From NCBI GenBank assembly GCA_018823325.1, contig JAHJIJ010000009.1, forward strand, positions 1 to 64,000: a stretch of 64,000 nt of DNA. The letters run 5' to 3'. The stretch is from Alphaproteobacteria bacterium (GTDB lineage Bacteria > Pseudomonadota > Alphaproteobacteria > Sphingomonadales > Sphingomonadaceae). The notes below the pieces were generated by a model. It saw only the letters and a list, made by a program, of their open reading frames with translations. It did not search any database and was not told where the DNA came from. The translations under genes and the position numbers were made by a program. Of this stretch, positions 1 through 8,781 are shown piece after piece (positions within the stretch are counted from its first letter, which is position 1; each line of letters starts with the position of its first letter).

Positions 1-22
1 ACTGCAGTTCGTTGGTCATGCC

Positions 23-137
23 TGCCCGCGATCGCGCGAAATCAGTGCCCGCGATCGTGTGAAATAGGTGCCCGGCTTCCCGTGAAATCGCTGCCCGCGA
101 TCAGATGAAATCAGTGCCCGCGATCACGCGAAACGCG
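23..137. repeat. Five 23-bp tandem repeats, probable IS end
   Basis: Five units start at 23, 46, 69, 92 and 115, exactly 23 bp apart. Four of the five begin TGCCCGCGATC and continue to GTGAAAT-like ends; the third (69) is the most divergent. There is no unique spacer, so this is not a CRISPR array. The array ends a few bases before the coding sequence of a 5'-truncated transporter gene begins. Multiple short terminal repeats of this sort are typical of IS21-family ends, so I infer the right or left end of an insertion sequence whose transposase lies outside the window. The family assignment is inference; the periodicity and the truncation are seen directly. Confidence 0.6.
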
Positions 138-144
138 CACCCGC

Positions 145-1050
145 ATGTTGATGGGCGCGGCCGAAGGCGGCGTGATGCCAATCAGCCACGCCATGGTTGC
201 CACCGAAGTTGACCCCCGCCGGCGAGGTTTGGCGCAGGGAATTGCCCAGAATTTCGGCTCCAACCTGCTCGGATCCTTTCTCGCTCCCGTGCTGCTCGTC
301 TGGTTCGGGCTGGAATTCGGTTGGCGGAATGCCTTCTTCCTCGCCTCCATTCCCGGCATCATCTGCGCGCTGCTGATCTGGTTCACGCTGGAGGAGCCCG
401 TTGCACCGCCGCGTTCCGCTGCATCTGACGAGCCCGCCCATCGCGTGATGGATGTGCTGCGGACCCGCAACGTCTTCATCTGCGTGGCGCTGGGTGTGTT
501 GATGGTCAGCTATTTCGTGATCTGCCTGACCTTCCTGCCCATCTACCTGACCAGCGTGCGTGGCTACACGCCAACGGAGATGAGCTGGCTGATCGGCACG
601 CTCGGCATCTCCGCCACCATCGGGAGCTTTGCGATTTCCGGTCTGTCGGATCTGATCGGGCGACGGCCGGTGATGATCGCCATGCCGCTGATCGGCATCA
701 TCCTGCCGCTGGGCGCACTCTACTGGAGCGGATCGATCTGGGGCCTGGTGCCGATCTTCTTCTTCGGGTGGGGGCTGAACGGCATCTTCCCGCTGTTCAT
801 GGCCACGGTGCCTTCCGAGAGCGTCGATCCGCGACAGGCAGCGACAGCATTGGGGCTGACCATGGGCTCGGCCGAGATCCTCGGCGGCGTGTTCGCGCCG
901 TCGCTGGCGGGCGTGGCGGCGGATGCCACCAGCCTCGCCGCACCGCTTTGGATCATGGTCGTGCTGGCCATCCTCGGCGGGATCGTGGCGATGTTCCTCA
1001 AGGAAACAGCGCCCTCGCAGTTGCGGAAGCGGTCGACGGCGACCGTCTGA
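145..1050 (+). pseudogene. 5'-truncated MFS transporter
   Basis: The reading frame encodes 301 residues of a major facilitator superfamily permease, but the start is missing. The first residues (MLMGAAEGGVMP) correspond to the middle of a normal N-terminal half, around the fourth membrane helix, so roughly 100 residues and three helices are absent. In the same frame a stop lies at 106-108 inside the upstream tandem repeats, so the frame cannot extend. The C-terminal six-helix half is intact, with the repeated loop signature SGLSDLIGRRPVM. By family, it would import an aromatic acid or similar solute for the catabolic genes next to it. It is probably non-functional; a shortened protein from the ATG at 145 is possible but unlikely to transport. 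Confidence 0.75.
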
Positions 1051-1106
1051 AGGCTGGGCCGCCGGTCAGCTCCATTGGGAGCCGGTCCGGCGGCACCGGC
1101 AAGCGC

Positions 1107-2246
1107 TCAGGCGGCGACGCCGGCCAGACGCTTTTCGGCGATGTCCGCACCTTCGCGCAACGCCCGCAGTTTCTTCCAGGTCACGGCCGGGTCGATCTTG
1201 CCGTAGCCGGCAAAGGTGCCGAAGCCGCAATCCGTGCTCGCGATCACGCGATCGGTCCCGACGATACCGGCAAAGCGTTCGATCCGCTGGGCGATCAGCT
1301 CGGGGTGCTCGACATAATTGGAGCAGCTGTCGATCAGACCCGGCGCCAGCACGAGGTCGTCCGGCAGCTTCGCGTCGCGCCACACCGTCCACTCATGCTC
1401 GTGACGCGGATTGGCGGATTCGAACAGCACGATGCCCGGCCGTGCGCGCAGGATGGTGGGCAGCACCTTGGCGAGGTCGATATCGCAATCGTGCGGCCCC
1501 TCGTAATTGCCCCAGCAGATGTGCATCCGCAGGCGATCGCGTGGCAAGCCGGCGGTCGCTGCGTTGAGCGCTTCCACATTTGCCTCGGCGACCTTGACGA
1601 ACTCGTCGTCGCTCAGGTCCTGGTAGCCGGTGTGACGCGACATGGCGAGATCCGGGCAATCGAGCTGCAGGTCGAAGCCTGCCGCGATGATCGCTTCATA
1701 CTCCGTGCGCATTGCCGTCACCAGATCGGCCAGATAGGCCTCGTGGCTGGGATAATAGGCATTGGGCTGGAACGCCGTAATGAGGCCGGGTGACGCCGCG
1801 TTCATGAAACCGCGCGCGCCCTGCCCCTGCGCCTTGAGCGCTTGGTCGAAGCGGCGGATGTCGTCATGGCAAGGCTGCAGGTTCTTGAGCTTCACCGGCG
1901 CGATGCACGAGGCGCGCGTGAACTCCTGATCGCCCATGATGGCCGCAAGCTTCTTGCGCAGCTCCGGCAGCGGCGCCAGATCGAGCGCCGGCTTGCGATC
2001 CGTGTGCCCGCCAAAGCCTTCCAGCCGCTCGATGATGTAGGTCGAGTATCCGACTTTGCCGAGCTCGCCATCGGAGACGATGCTGACGCCTGCCGCCACC
2101 TGCTTGGCGACCGCGTCGTCAATGGCCTGTTGCACCACGGTTTCGAATTGCTGTGCGTTATAGGGCTCGCCGTGATCCTTGGCGAGGAGCAGCGGAACGA
2201 GCTCCGGGCCGCGCGGCAGACTTCCGACATGTGTCGTTGCGATCAC
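1107..2246 (-). CDS. MetE-like cobalamin-independent methionine synthase II family protein
   Basis: The product has 379 residues from a GTG start at 2246; an AAAGGG ribosome-binding sequence lies about nine bases upstream, and the protein then begins with the family N-terminus IATTHVGSLPRGPEL. The frame is open to an ATG at 2312, but that extension looks unlike the family. This is the single-domain form related to the C-terminal catalytic half of MetE, which moves a methyl group from a folate to a thiol through a zinc site. Candidate zinc ligands sit in the HICWGNYEGPH and STDCGFG segments. Its substrate is unknown. In a cluster with a LigM-like O-demethylase it could recycle methyl-tetrahydrofolate, but that is inference. 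It is transcribed away from the VOC-SDR genes. Confidence 0.75.
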   Translation of the reverse strand: MIATTHVGSLPRGPELVPLLLAKDHGEPYNAQQFETVVQQAIDDAVAKQVAAGVSIVSDGELGKVGYSTYIIERLEGFGGHTDRKPALDLAPLPELRKKLAAIMGDQEFTRASCIAPVKLKNLQPCHDDIRRFDQALKAQGQGARGFMNAASPGLITAFQPNAYYPSHEAYLADLVTAMRTEYEAIIAAGFDLQLDCPDLAMSRHTGYQDLSDDEFVKVAEANVEALNAATAGLPRDRLRMHICWGNYEGPHDCDIDLAKVLPTILRARPGIVLFESANPRHEHEWTVWRDAKLPDDLVLAPGLIDSCSNYVEHPELIAQRIERFAGIVGTDRVIASTDCGFGTFAGYGKIDPAVTWKKLRALREGADIAEKRLAGVAA

Positions 2247-2551
2247 AGTTCTCAACCCTTTCTTCAACGCGTTTTGCGCTGCGCCCCTCGCACGGTCGCT
2301 CCGATGAGGCAAGAGCTGGCCTCGACAGCTCCCTCGTTATCGTTTGACCTTGTCGTGCCGACAGCTTCGACATCTCCCATTAGCGCCTGAGGCTAAAACG
2401 GCACGATCTTCTTCAACTGAGGTGATGGCATGATCCTGACGCTCTCTGCAGGCCGTTCGGTGCCTACGGAATCGGCAAAGCGGTTGCGCGAGGCACGATT
2501 AGGACACTATCAATGACGACGGGGGCGTCATCGCCCAGAGAGGACTGCCAA
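2247..2551. other. Divergent intergenic region, no gene seen
   Basis: These 305 bp separate the MetE-like gene (minus) from the VOC gene (plus) and must hold both promoters. I see no convincing ORF and no strong inverted repeat. A possible sigma-70-like pair on the plus strand is TTGCGC with TATCAA near 2480-2515, but it is weak. Confidence 0.4.
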
Positions 2552-2962
2552 ATGCTCATCAAGCGGCTCGACCATGTGAACATCCGGACCCGCGACTTGC
2601 CAACGGTCGTGGCCTTCTATCGCGACATTCTTCAGCTCGAGGAGCGCGACCCGCCGTCCAATCTCGACAAGACGATGGTGCGCTGGATGTACGATCACAA
2701 GGACGATCCGATCGTGCATATCAGCACGCCGGGCGCGCTTTCCGAGCATGGCGTTTATGACAATATCACCGGAACAACCGGCGGGTTGGACCATGTCGCC
2801 TTCCAGTGCGTCGGCCTCGGGCCGCTCGTGGAGCGGCTGGAGAAGCATGGTGTGCCGTGGCGGGAAAACCGCGTCGAGGTCATCAAGATGACGCAGGTCT
2901 TTCTGCACGATCCGACCGGCGTGCAGATTGAACTGAACGTCTTCGACGAAGACCCGGCCTGA
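2552..2962 (+). CDS. VOC (glyoxalase/bleomycin resistance/dioxygenase) family protein
   Basis: A 136-residue protein whose start at 2552 follows GAGAGG and gives the classic opening MLIKRLDHVNIRTRDL. It is a single vicinal-oxygen-chelate module: early His (LDHVNIRT), a central GGLDHVAFQ segment and a terminal DPTGVQIELN segment supply the usual metal ligands (two His, one Glu). VOC enzymes include glyoxalases, epimerases, ring-cleavage dioxygenases and decarboxylases, so the reaction cannot be fixed. It is immediately upstream of an SDR and a Zn-alcohol dehydrogenase, apparently in one transcript, which fits a role in an aromatic side-chain pathway. Confidence 0.8.
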   Translation: MLIKRLDHVNIRTRDLPTVVAFYRDILQLEERDPPSNLDKTMVRWMYDHKDDPIVHISTPGALSEHGVYDNITGTTGGLDHVAFQCVGLGPLVERLEKHGVPWRENRVEVIKMTQVFLHDPTGVQIELNVFDEDPA

Positions 2963-2989
2963 GTGCCAGACCTCGGAAAGGACGATGGC

Positions 2990-3838
2990 ATGACAGAGGC
3001 GCACCCGCAAAGAACGCCCAAGGCACTCGAACAGTTCGATATCGCCGGCCGCAGCGCGATCGTCACGGGCGCGGCATCCGGCATTGGCCTCGCTTATGCC
3101 GAGACCATGGCCGAAGCCGGCGCGAAAGTGACGCTGACGGATGTCGATGGAGACGCGGCGGAACGCGAAGCCGCGCGGTTGCGCGGCGAAGGCTATCAGG
3201 TTCGCGCCGACCAGCTCGACGTCTCCGACCGGGCACGCACCACGCATGTGTTCGACGCGCACGCTACTGCTTACGGCGGGCTCGATATTGCCTTTGCCAA
3301 TGCCGGCCTGGGTCTTGGGCCCGGCTTCTGGCACCCGGAGGGCCGGCGCGATCCGGCCGGCCAGATCGACACCTACGATCCGGCCATGTGGGACAGGATC
3401 ATCGCGATCAACCTGACCGGCGCCTACAACACCATGCGCGATGCGGCGCGCCTGATGAAGAAGGGCGGAAAAGGCGGCTCGATCATTGCCACCTCCTCCA
3501 ATGCCGCAGTGATCTGCGAGCCCATCGTGCCGATGCCCTACATGCCTTCCAAGGCCGGCGTCAGCCACATGGTCCGTCACCTCGCGCTGGAACTGGGCCA
3601 ATTCCAGATCCGGGTGAATGCCATCCTGCCCGGGCCATTCGTGACCAATATTGCCGACGGCTCCCTAAAGGACCCGGTGGTTCGCAAGGCGTGGGACGAG
3701 TCCACGCTGATGGGCCGGATCGCCGAGACCTACCAGATCAAGCCCCTCGCCCTCTATCTCGCGTCCGATGCGTCCAGCTATGTGACCGGCGCGCAGATGA
3801 TGATCGACGGCGGCATGTCGCTCGGCAGGATCGGCTAA
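2990..3838 (+). CDS. SDR family NAD(P)-dependent oxidoreductase
   Basis: Classical short-chain dehydrogenase of 282 residues. The cofactor motif VTGAASGIGLA lies near residue 25, NAGLG in the middle, and the catalytic Tyr-Lys pair in PYMPSKAGVSH. The ATG at 2990 has GGAAAGGA eight bases upstream; a GTG at 2963, directly after the preceding stop, is an alternative that adds nine residues. The extra segment after NAG (LGPGFWHPEGRRDPAGQ) is longer than in many SDRs and may shape the substrate pocket. It is in line with the VOC gene upstream and the alcohol dehydrogenase 50 bp downstream. Likely oxidises an aryl alcohol or hydroxy acid in this pathway; substrate unknown. Confidence 0.88.
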   Translation: MTEAHPQRTPKALEQFDIAGRSAIVTGAASGIGLAYAETMAEAGAKVTLTDVDGDAAEREAARLRGEGYQVRADQLDVSDRARTTHVFDAHATAYGGLDIAFANAGLGLGPGFWHPEGRRDPAGQIDTYDPAMWDRIIAINLTGAYNTMRDAARLMKKGGKGGSIIATSSNAAVICEPIVPMPYMPSKAGVSHMVRHLALELGQFQIRVNAILPGPFVTNIADGSLKDPVVRKAWDESTLMGRIAETYQIKPLALYLASDASSYVTGAQMMIDGGMSLGRIG

Positions 3839-3887
3839 ACTCGCCAGACGTTCCCGCAATGACCCTGAAACCACCGGAGACGCCACG

Positions 3888-5006
3888 ATGACTACTTCCG
3901 CGCAAGCCGCCATTTGCCGGGGCGGCGACGCACCCTTCACCATTGAACCCGTCACTCTGGACGAGCCGCGCGCCGACGAGGTTCTGGTGCGCATCCACGC
4001 TTGCGGAATCTGCCATACGGACATGGCCGCGCGCGACGGCCAGTTGCCCACGCCGCTGCCGATGGTGCTCGGCCATGAAGGCGCCGGCGTGGTCGAGAAG
4101 GTCGGGTCGGACGTCACCCATGTGAAACCGGGCGACCGCGTGCTCCTGAGCTTCAACAGCTGCGGCCATTGTCCGAGCTGCGACATCGACAAGCCGACCT
4201 ATTGCTACAATTTCGTGCCGGAAAACTGGATCGGTACGCGTCCCGACGGCAGCCATACGGTGCACAGGGACGACACCGGGGTAAATGCCAATTTCTTTGG
4301 CCAGTCGTCCTTCGCCACGCATGCCATCGGCCATGCCCGCAATGTAGTGAAGATTCCGGAGAGCGCCGCGCATGTTCCCCTCTCCACCATTGCGCCGCTT
4401 GGCTGCGGGTTCATGACCGGCGCCGGAGCCGTGCTGCGTAGCATGAACGTGCGCAAGGGCATGCCGATCGCGATCTTTGGCACGGGCGCGGTGGGCCTCG
4501 GCGCGGTGATGGCCGCGAAGATCGCGGGCGCAGACCCGATCATCGCCGTCGACATCCATGACAATCGTCTTGCGCTCGCCCGCGAGTTGGGCGCGACCCA
4601 CACCATCAACGGCAAGACCAGCAATGCCGAGGAAGAGATCCGCAAGCTCTGCCCGCAGGGGCTCGGCTACGCGTTCGACACCACCGGCATCGGCAAAATC
4701 ATCGAGGGCGCTGCCGGACTGGTCGCGCCGCTTGGCGTCGTGGGCATCGTCGGCGCCTCGGACCCCGCCGCCAATCTGACGCTCAACGAGTCCGCCTTCA
4801 TGGGCGGCGGCAAGCGCCTGATGGGCATATTGGGCGGCGACTCCGATCTGTTCGGCTTTCTGCCGGAGTTGATCGAGCATCATCTTGCCGGGCGTTTCCC
4901 GCATGACCGGCTGATCAGAACCTTCCCGTTCGCGCAGATCGACGAAGCTTTCCATGCCGGCGAGAGCGGCGAAGTCGTTAAGCCCGTACTCGTGATGGCC
5001 GAGTAA
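3888..5006 (+). CDS. Zn-dependent aryl-alcohol dehydrogenase-like protein
   Basis: A 372-residue medium-chain dehydrogenase. The catalytic zinc site appears as ACGICHTDM and LGHEGAGVV; the structural zinc cysteines form CGHCPSCDIDKPTYC. The Rossmann motif is GTGAVGLGAV followed by the acidic residue VDIHDNR, which favours NAD. Overall layout matches the benzyl/aryl-alcohol dehydrogenases (XylB-type). GGAG lies upstream of the ATG. It is 49 bp after the SDR and 15 bp before a second, frameshifted Zn-dehydrogenase, so the three look like one operon. The likely role is interconversion of a benzylic alcohol and aldehyde; the actual substrate is not shown by sequence. Confidence 0.87.
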   Translation: MTTSAQAAICRGGDAPFTIEPVTLDEPRADEVLVRIHACGICHTDMAARDGQLPTPLPMVLGHEGAGVVEKVGSDVTHVKPGDRVLLSFNSCGHCPSCDIDKPTYCYNFVPENWIGTRPDGSHTVHRDDTGVNANFFGQSSFATHAIGHARNVVKIPESAAHVPLSTIAPLGCGFMTGAGAVLRSMNVRKGMPIAIFGTGAVGLGAVMAAKIAGADPIIAVDIHDNRLALARELGATHTINGKTSNAEEEIRKLCPQGLGYAFDTTGIGKIIEGAAGLVAPLGVVGIVGASDPAANLTLNESAFMGGGKRLMGILGGDSDLFGFLPELIEHHLAGRFPHDRLIRTFPFAQIDEAFHAGESGEVVKPVLVMAE

Positions 5007-5021
5007 GGACGAACCTCCGCC

Positions 5022-6016
5022 ATGCGTGCTGCCGTTATGCAAGGGCTACACAAGCCGCTCGCCATCGAGACGCTGCCCGACCCCGTTCCTGGCTCGGGCG
5101 AGTTGGTCGCTGCGGCATCTGCGGCTCCGATCTGCACATGACCGAGGATGCCGGCTATGGGCGCGGCGCCGGCGACATCCTCGGTCATGAGTTCGCCGGT
5201 GAAGTCGTTGCGCTGGGGGCAGGCGTGGCGGGCTTGCGCACGGGCGATCTGGTCTCGGTCAGCCCGCTCAAGAGTTGCGGCAACTGCGCCGCCTGCAAGG
5301 CCGGGGAGGTCGCCTGGTGCGAAGCCTTCTCGCTGCAGAGCGGCGGCTATGCCGAATATGCCCTCACCCGCCCGAACCAGTGCGTGAAACTGCCCGCCGC
5401 GCTCGGTCTTGCGGACGGGGCGATTGTGGAGCCGCTGGCGGTGGCGCTGCACGGCGTCTCGCTCTCGGGCCTCCGGCCTCGTGACGCCGTGCTGGTGCTC
5501 GGCGCGGGGCCGATCGGGCTGGCGGTGGCCTTCTGGGCGCGGCGGGCCGGCGCGTCCCGCGTGGTGGTGCAGGACATCGCCGGCTATCAGCGCGACCGGG
5601 CGCTCGAGATGGGTGCGCATGCGTTCGTCGTAGACCGCGAGGATCCGATCACGGCAGCCGCGCGAGCCCTCGGCGGCCCGGCCGACATCGTTTTCGAATG
5701 CGTCGGCGTGCCGGGACTGATCGCGCAGGCCGTCAATCAGGTCCGTCCGCGCGGCACAATCCTGCTGCTTGGCCTGTGCAATCAGCCGGACAGTTTCAAC
5801 AGCTTTGCCATGCTCTCCAAGGAAGTGCGGCTCGTGACATCGGCCTTCTTCACGCAGGGCGAGTATGAGGCAGCGCTCGACGCGCTGGAGCGCGGCGCCA
5901 GTGAGCCGCGGGCGCTGATTACCGACACGATCAGCCTCGATGACACGCCTTTGGTGTTCGAGAGCCTGAAGCATCGCACTCACCAGTGCAAAGTGATGAT
6001 CGCGCCCGGTCTCTGA
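5022..6016 (+). pseudogene. Zn-binding dehydrogenase (threonine/polyol dehydrogenase type), frameshifted
   Basis: The N-terminus starts at 5022 (MRAAVMQGLHKPL) and runs in one frame to about 5107, where that frame stops at 5139-5141. Family sequence resumes in another frame as RCGICGSDLH, LGHEFAGEV, the structural site CGNCAACKAGEVAWC and the Rossmann motif GAGPIGLA, to 6016. Family alignment from memory suggests a loss of 3n+1 bases, about 10-13, between GELV and the catalytic GRCGICGSD segment. The rest is intact, so this is a recent mutation or an assembly error. A shorter protein from the ATG at 5138 would lack the catalytic cysteine and be inactive. If functional it would be a second alcohol dehydrogenase of the pathway. 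Confidence 0.75.
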
Positions 6017-6062
6017 TGGGCTCGGCCAAACCCGACGAGCGGCTCCGGCCTTTCATCTTTTA

Positions 6063-6076
6063 CTGAACATGTTAAG
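6063..6076. promoter_or_regulatory. Palindromic operator candidate upstream of the ThDP decarboxylase gene
   Basis: CTGAACATGTTAAG is a near-perfect palindrome in the 178-bp leader of the ThDP enzyme gene. The same consensus (CTTAACATGTTAAG) recurs at 15791-15804 upstream of the Rieske operon and next to a MarR-family gene. Length and symmetry suit a MarR dimer. Binding by that regulator is inferred. Confidence 0.5.
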
Positions 6077-6194
6077 TGCTTTTGGCCGGATTCACCCTCC
6101 GGTCGCCGGCGCTTTATGCGCTTCGCATATGTGATAATTTCATATAGAGAGAACTGACGATGACCGCAGTATCGAACGTGACAGGAGAAGCAGC

Positions 6195-7808
6195 ATGACG
6201 GCGCGTGGACTGGCGGTCGAGAAGCCCAAGGCCATTGAAGGCCCCACCGTGCGCGACGCCGTGATGACGCTGCTGCGGGATCTCGGCATGACGACGCTGT
6301 TCGGCAATCCGGGCTCCACCGAGCTGCCGCTGTTCCGCGACATGCCGCAGGACTTTCAATATGTGCTTGGCCTGCAGGAAAGCGTCGTCGTCGGCATGGC
6401 GGATGGTTTCGCGCAGATGAGCGGCAATGCCGCGTTCGTGAACCTGCATTCCTCTGCCGGCACCGGGCATGCGCTCGGCAACATCTTCACCGCGTTCCGC
6501 AACCAGACACCGCTGGTGATCACGGCCGGGCAGCAGGCGCGCAGCATTTTCCCATACGACCCGTTCCTTTATGCCGAGCGCGCGACGGAGTTTCCGCAGC
6601 CGTTCGTCAAGTGGACGTGCGAGCCGGCGCGTGCTGAGGATGTGCCGCTGGCCATTCTGCGCGCCTACCACATGGCCATGCAGGCGCCGCGCGGGCCGGT
6701 GTTCGTTTCCGTGCCCATCGACGACTGGGATCGCCCCTGTCAGCCGATCAGCGCGTCGACTGTCTCTCAGGAGACGATTGCCGCGCCTGCCCTGATTGGC
6801 GCCGCTGCCGATGCACTGAACGCCGCCAAATCGCCGGTGATCGTAGCTGGTGCGGGTGTGGGCCGCGAGAATGCGCGCTCTGCGCTTCAGAGCCTCGCCA
6901 AAGCGCATCAGGCGCCGGTCTGGGCGGCGCCAATGGCGGCACGGGCAGTGTTTCCGGAGGACGATGCGCTGTTTGCCGGCTTCCTCCCAGCCTCACGCGA
7001 GGCAATCGTGGCCGCACTTGCTGGGCATGATCTTGTACTGGTCCTGGGGGCGCCCGTCTTCACCTATCATGTCGAAGGCTTTGGCCCTTATGTGCCTGAG
7101 GGTGCGCAGCTCATCCAGATCGTCGATGACCCGGCAACGGCGGCACGGACGCCCGTCGGCACGGCCATTGTCGGCAATGTGGCGGACGCGATAGCCCGGC
7201 TCAATGCTGCGGCAAATGCTGCGCCGCGTACCCCAGCTGCCACCGACGCACCTCATGCGCCGGAAAGCAGCGATGGTGAGGCCATCCGGGAAACGCTGCT
7301 GATGCAGCGGCTCGATGCGCTGCGGCCCAAGGGCATCATCATCAGCGAGGAAGCACCGAGCACGCGGGGGCCACTGCACGATCATTTCCCCATCCGGCTC
7401 GAGGATGAGTTCATGGCTACCGCCAGTGGCGGCCTCGGCTTCGCGCTGCCTGCCGCAGTCGGTGCTGCGCTGGCTCAGCCCAACAAAACGGTCTTCTGTC
7501 TGCTGGGTGATGGCTCATCCATGTACTCGGTCCAGGGGCTGTGGACTGCGGGCGACCTCAAGCTCGACGTGCGGTTCCTGATCGTGAACAACGGCGGCTA
7601 TGCTGCGCTCGATCAGTTTGGAGCGTTGTTCGACATTGAAGTTGTCGGCAGCAAGCTACCGGGAATCGACTTCGTGAAGCTCGGCGAGAGCATGGGTGTC
7701 CCGGGTGCGCGAGCATCCAGTCCCGGCGAACTGGACGATGCGATCCGCGAGCTGTTTGCCGGCAGCGGTCCTCGCTTGCTGGAAGTCGTGGTGGAGCGAT
7801 CACACTAG
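6195..7808 (+). CDS. Benzoylformate decarboxylase-like ThDP-dependent enzyme
   Basis: A 537-residue ThDP enzyme with N-terminal pyrimidine-binding, middle and C-terminal pyrophosphate-binding domains. The cofactor-activating glutamate lies in LQESVVVGMADG near residue 62. The ThDP/Mg motif starts GDGSSMYS near residue 437 and ends with VNNGGY about 27 residues later. The opening FGNPGSTELP and the domain order are those of benzoylformate decarboxylase (MdlC). AGGAGAA precedes the ATG. It would decarboxylate an aryl 2-oxo acid to an aldehyde, or act as a lyase on a related substrate. It is followed 56 bp later by BKACE, probably in one transcript. The palindrome at 6063 lies upstream. Fold assignment is strong; substrate is inferred from context. 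Confidence 0.85.
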   Translation: MTARGLAVEKPKAIEGPTVRDAVMTLLRDLGMTTLFGNPGSTELPLFRDMPQDFQYVLGLQESVVVGMADGFAQMSGNAAFVNLHSSAGTGHALGNIFTAFRNQTPLVITAGQQARSIFPYDPFLYAERATEFPQPFVKWTCEPARAEDVPLAILRAYHMAMQAPRGPVFVSVPIDDWDRPCQPISASTVSQETIAAPALIGAAADALNAAKSPVIVAGAGVGRENARSALQSLAKAHQAPVWAAPMAARAVFPEDDALFAGFLPASREAIVAALAGHDLVLVLGAPVFTYHVEGFGPYVPEGAQLIQIVDDPATAARTPVGTAIVGNVADAIARLNAAANAAPRTPAATDAPHAPESSDGEAIRETLLMQRLDALRPKGIIISEEAPSTRGPLHDHFPIRLEDEFMATASGGLGFALPAAVGAALAQPNKTVFCLLGDGSSMYSVQGLWTAGDLKLDVRFLIVNNGGYAALDQFGALFDIEVVGSKLPGIDFVKLGESMGVPGARASSPGELDDAIRELFAGSGPRLLEVVVERSH

Positions 7809-7864
7809 AGATCATGCTGCGCAGCATGATTGTGCGAGCGCCGGTGCCGTATAGGAGAGAGTAG

Positions 7865-8743
7865 ATGACCAAGACGTTCATTACCTGCGCGATCACCGGC
7901 GCATCGCCCATGCCAAAGCATCCGAATTTCCCGTTCCGGCCCGAGCATGTCGCGCAGGAAGCGCTGGATGCCGCGGCAGCCGGCGCGTCGATCATCCATG
8001 TTCACGTCCGCAATGGCGAGGATGGCACGCCTAGTCAGGAGATGGAGGATTATCGCAAGGTCGTAAACCTCATCCGCGAGAAGAACACGGATGTGATCCT
8101 CAATGTCACTACCGGGCCGGGCTGCATGTGGTTCCCCAAGAGCGCCGAGGAGCCAGCCCTGCCGGACATGGAAAAGACGCTGATGTTCACGGCCGAGCGG
8201 CGCATCGAGCATATCCTCGACTTGAAGCCGGATATGTGCACGCTCGACATCTGCACCATGAACCTGTGGGGCGGCATTGCGATGAACCTGGAGATGATCG
8301 TCGGCAAGATGGGCACGATGCTGCAGGACGCGGGCGTGCTCACCGAGATCGAATGCTTCGAGGCCGGCGACTTCGTTTTCGCGGAGGATCTGATGGCCAA
8401 GGGGCTGATCCCGAAGTACGCGCCCTTCACTTTTGTGCTCGGCACCAAATACGGTCTGCCCGCCACGCCCGAGGCGATGATCTATTCCAAGAACCAGATT
8501 CCGCGCGGGGCGCCGTTCACGGGCTTCGGCGTGTCGCGCCACAGCTTCCCGATGGCGGCCCAGTCGGTGCTGCTCGGCGGCCATATGCGCGTCGGCTTCG
8601 AGGACACGATCTATCTGCGCAAGGGCGTGCTCGCGAACAACAATGCCGAGCTGGTGCGTCAGGGCGTGGAGATCATCGAGAAGATCGGCGGTGAGCTTGC
8701 CACACCGGGCGAGACCCGGCAGATGCTCGGTCTGGCGAACTGA
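7865..8743 (+). CDS. BKACE family beta-keto acid cleavage enzyme (DUF849)
   Basis: A 292-residue member of the 3-keto-5-aminohexanoate cleavage enzyme family. Characterised members bind zinc through a His-x-His pair and condense a beta-keto acid with acetyl-CoA, yielding acetoacetate and a new acyl-CoA. Here the pair is in [12 protein letters not shown], and the early acidic region and the C-terminal [11 protein letters not shown] are typical of the family. GGAGAG precedes the ATG. A two-carbon-shortening step on an aromatic beta-keto acid would fit the cluster, since that could feed an aroyl-CoA to the hydrolase or CoA enzymes nearby; this is inference. The gene probably shares a transcript with the ThDP enzyme upstream. 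Confidence 0.9.
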   Translation: MTKTFITCAITGASPMPKHPNFPFRPEHVAQEALDAAAAGASIIHVHVRNGEDGTPSQEMEDYRKVVNLIREKNTDVILNVTTGPGCMWFPKSAEEPALPDMEKTLMFTAERRIEHILDLKPDMCTLDICTMNLWGGIAMNLEMIVGKMGTMLQDAGVLTEIECFEAGDFVFAEDLMAKGLIPKYAPFTFVLGTKYGLPATPEAMIYSKNQIPRGAPFTGFGVSRHSFPMAAQSVLLGGHMRVGFEDTIYLRKGVLANNNAELVRQGVEIIEKIGGELATPGETRQMLGLAN

Positions 8744-8781
8744 CGGCGAGCGGGCCGGCGCGCGCATTGGGGGATCGCGGC

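Noticed and set aside
23-137. Possible CRISPR array
   Set aside because: The 23-bp units are directly contiguous with no spacers, and no cas genes are near.
3738-5042. Antisense frame over the Zn-alcohol dehydrogenase
   Set aside because: Dehydrogenase motifs are complete on the plus strand; the antisense sequence has no domain.
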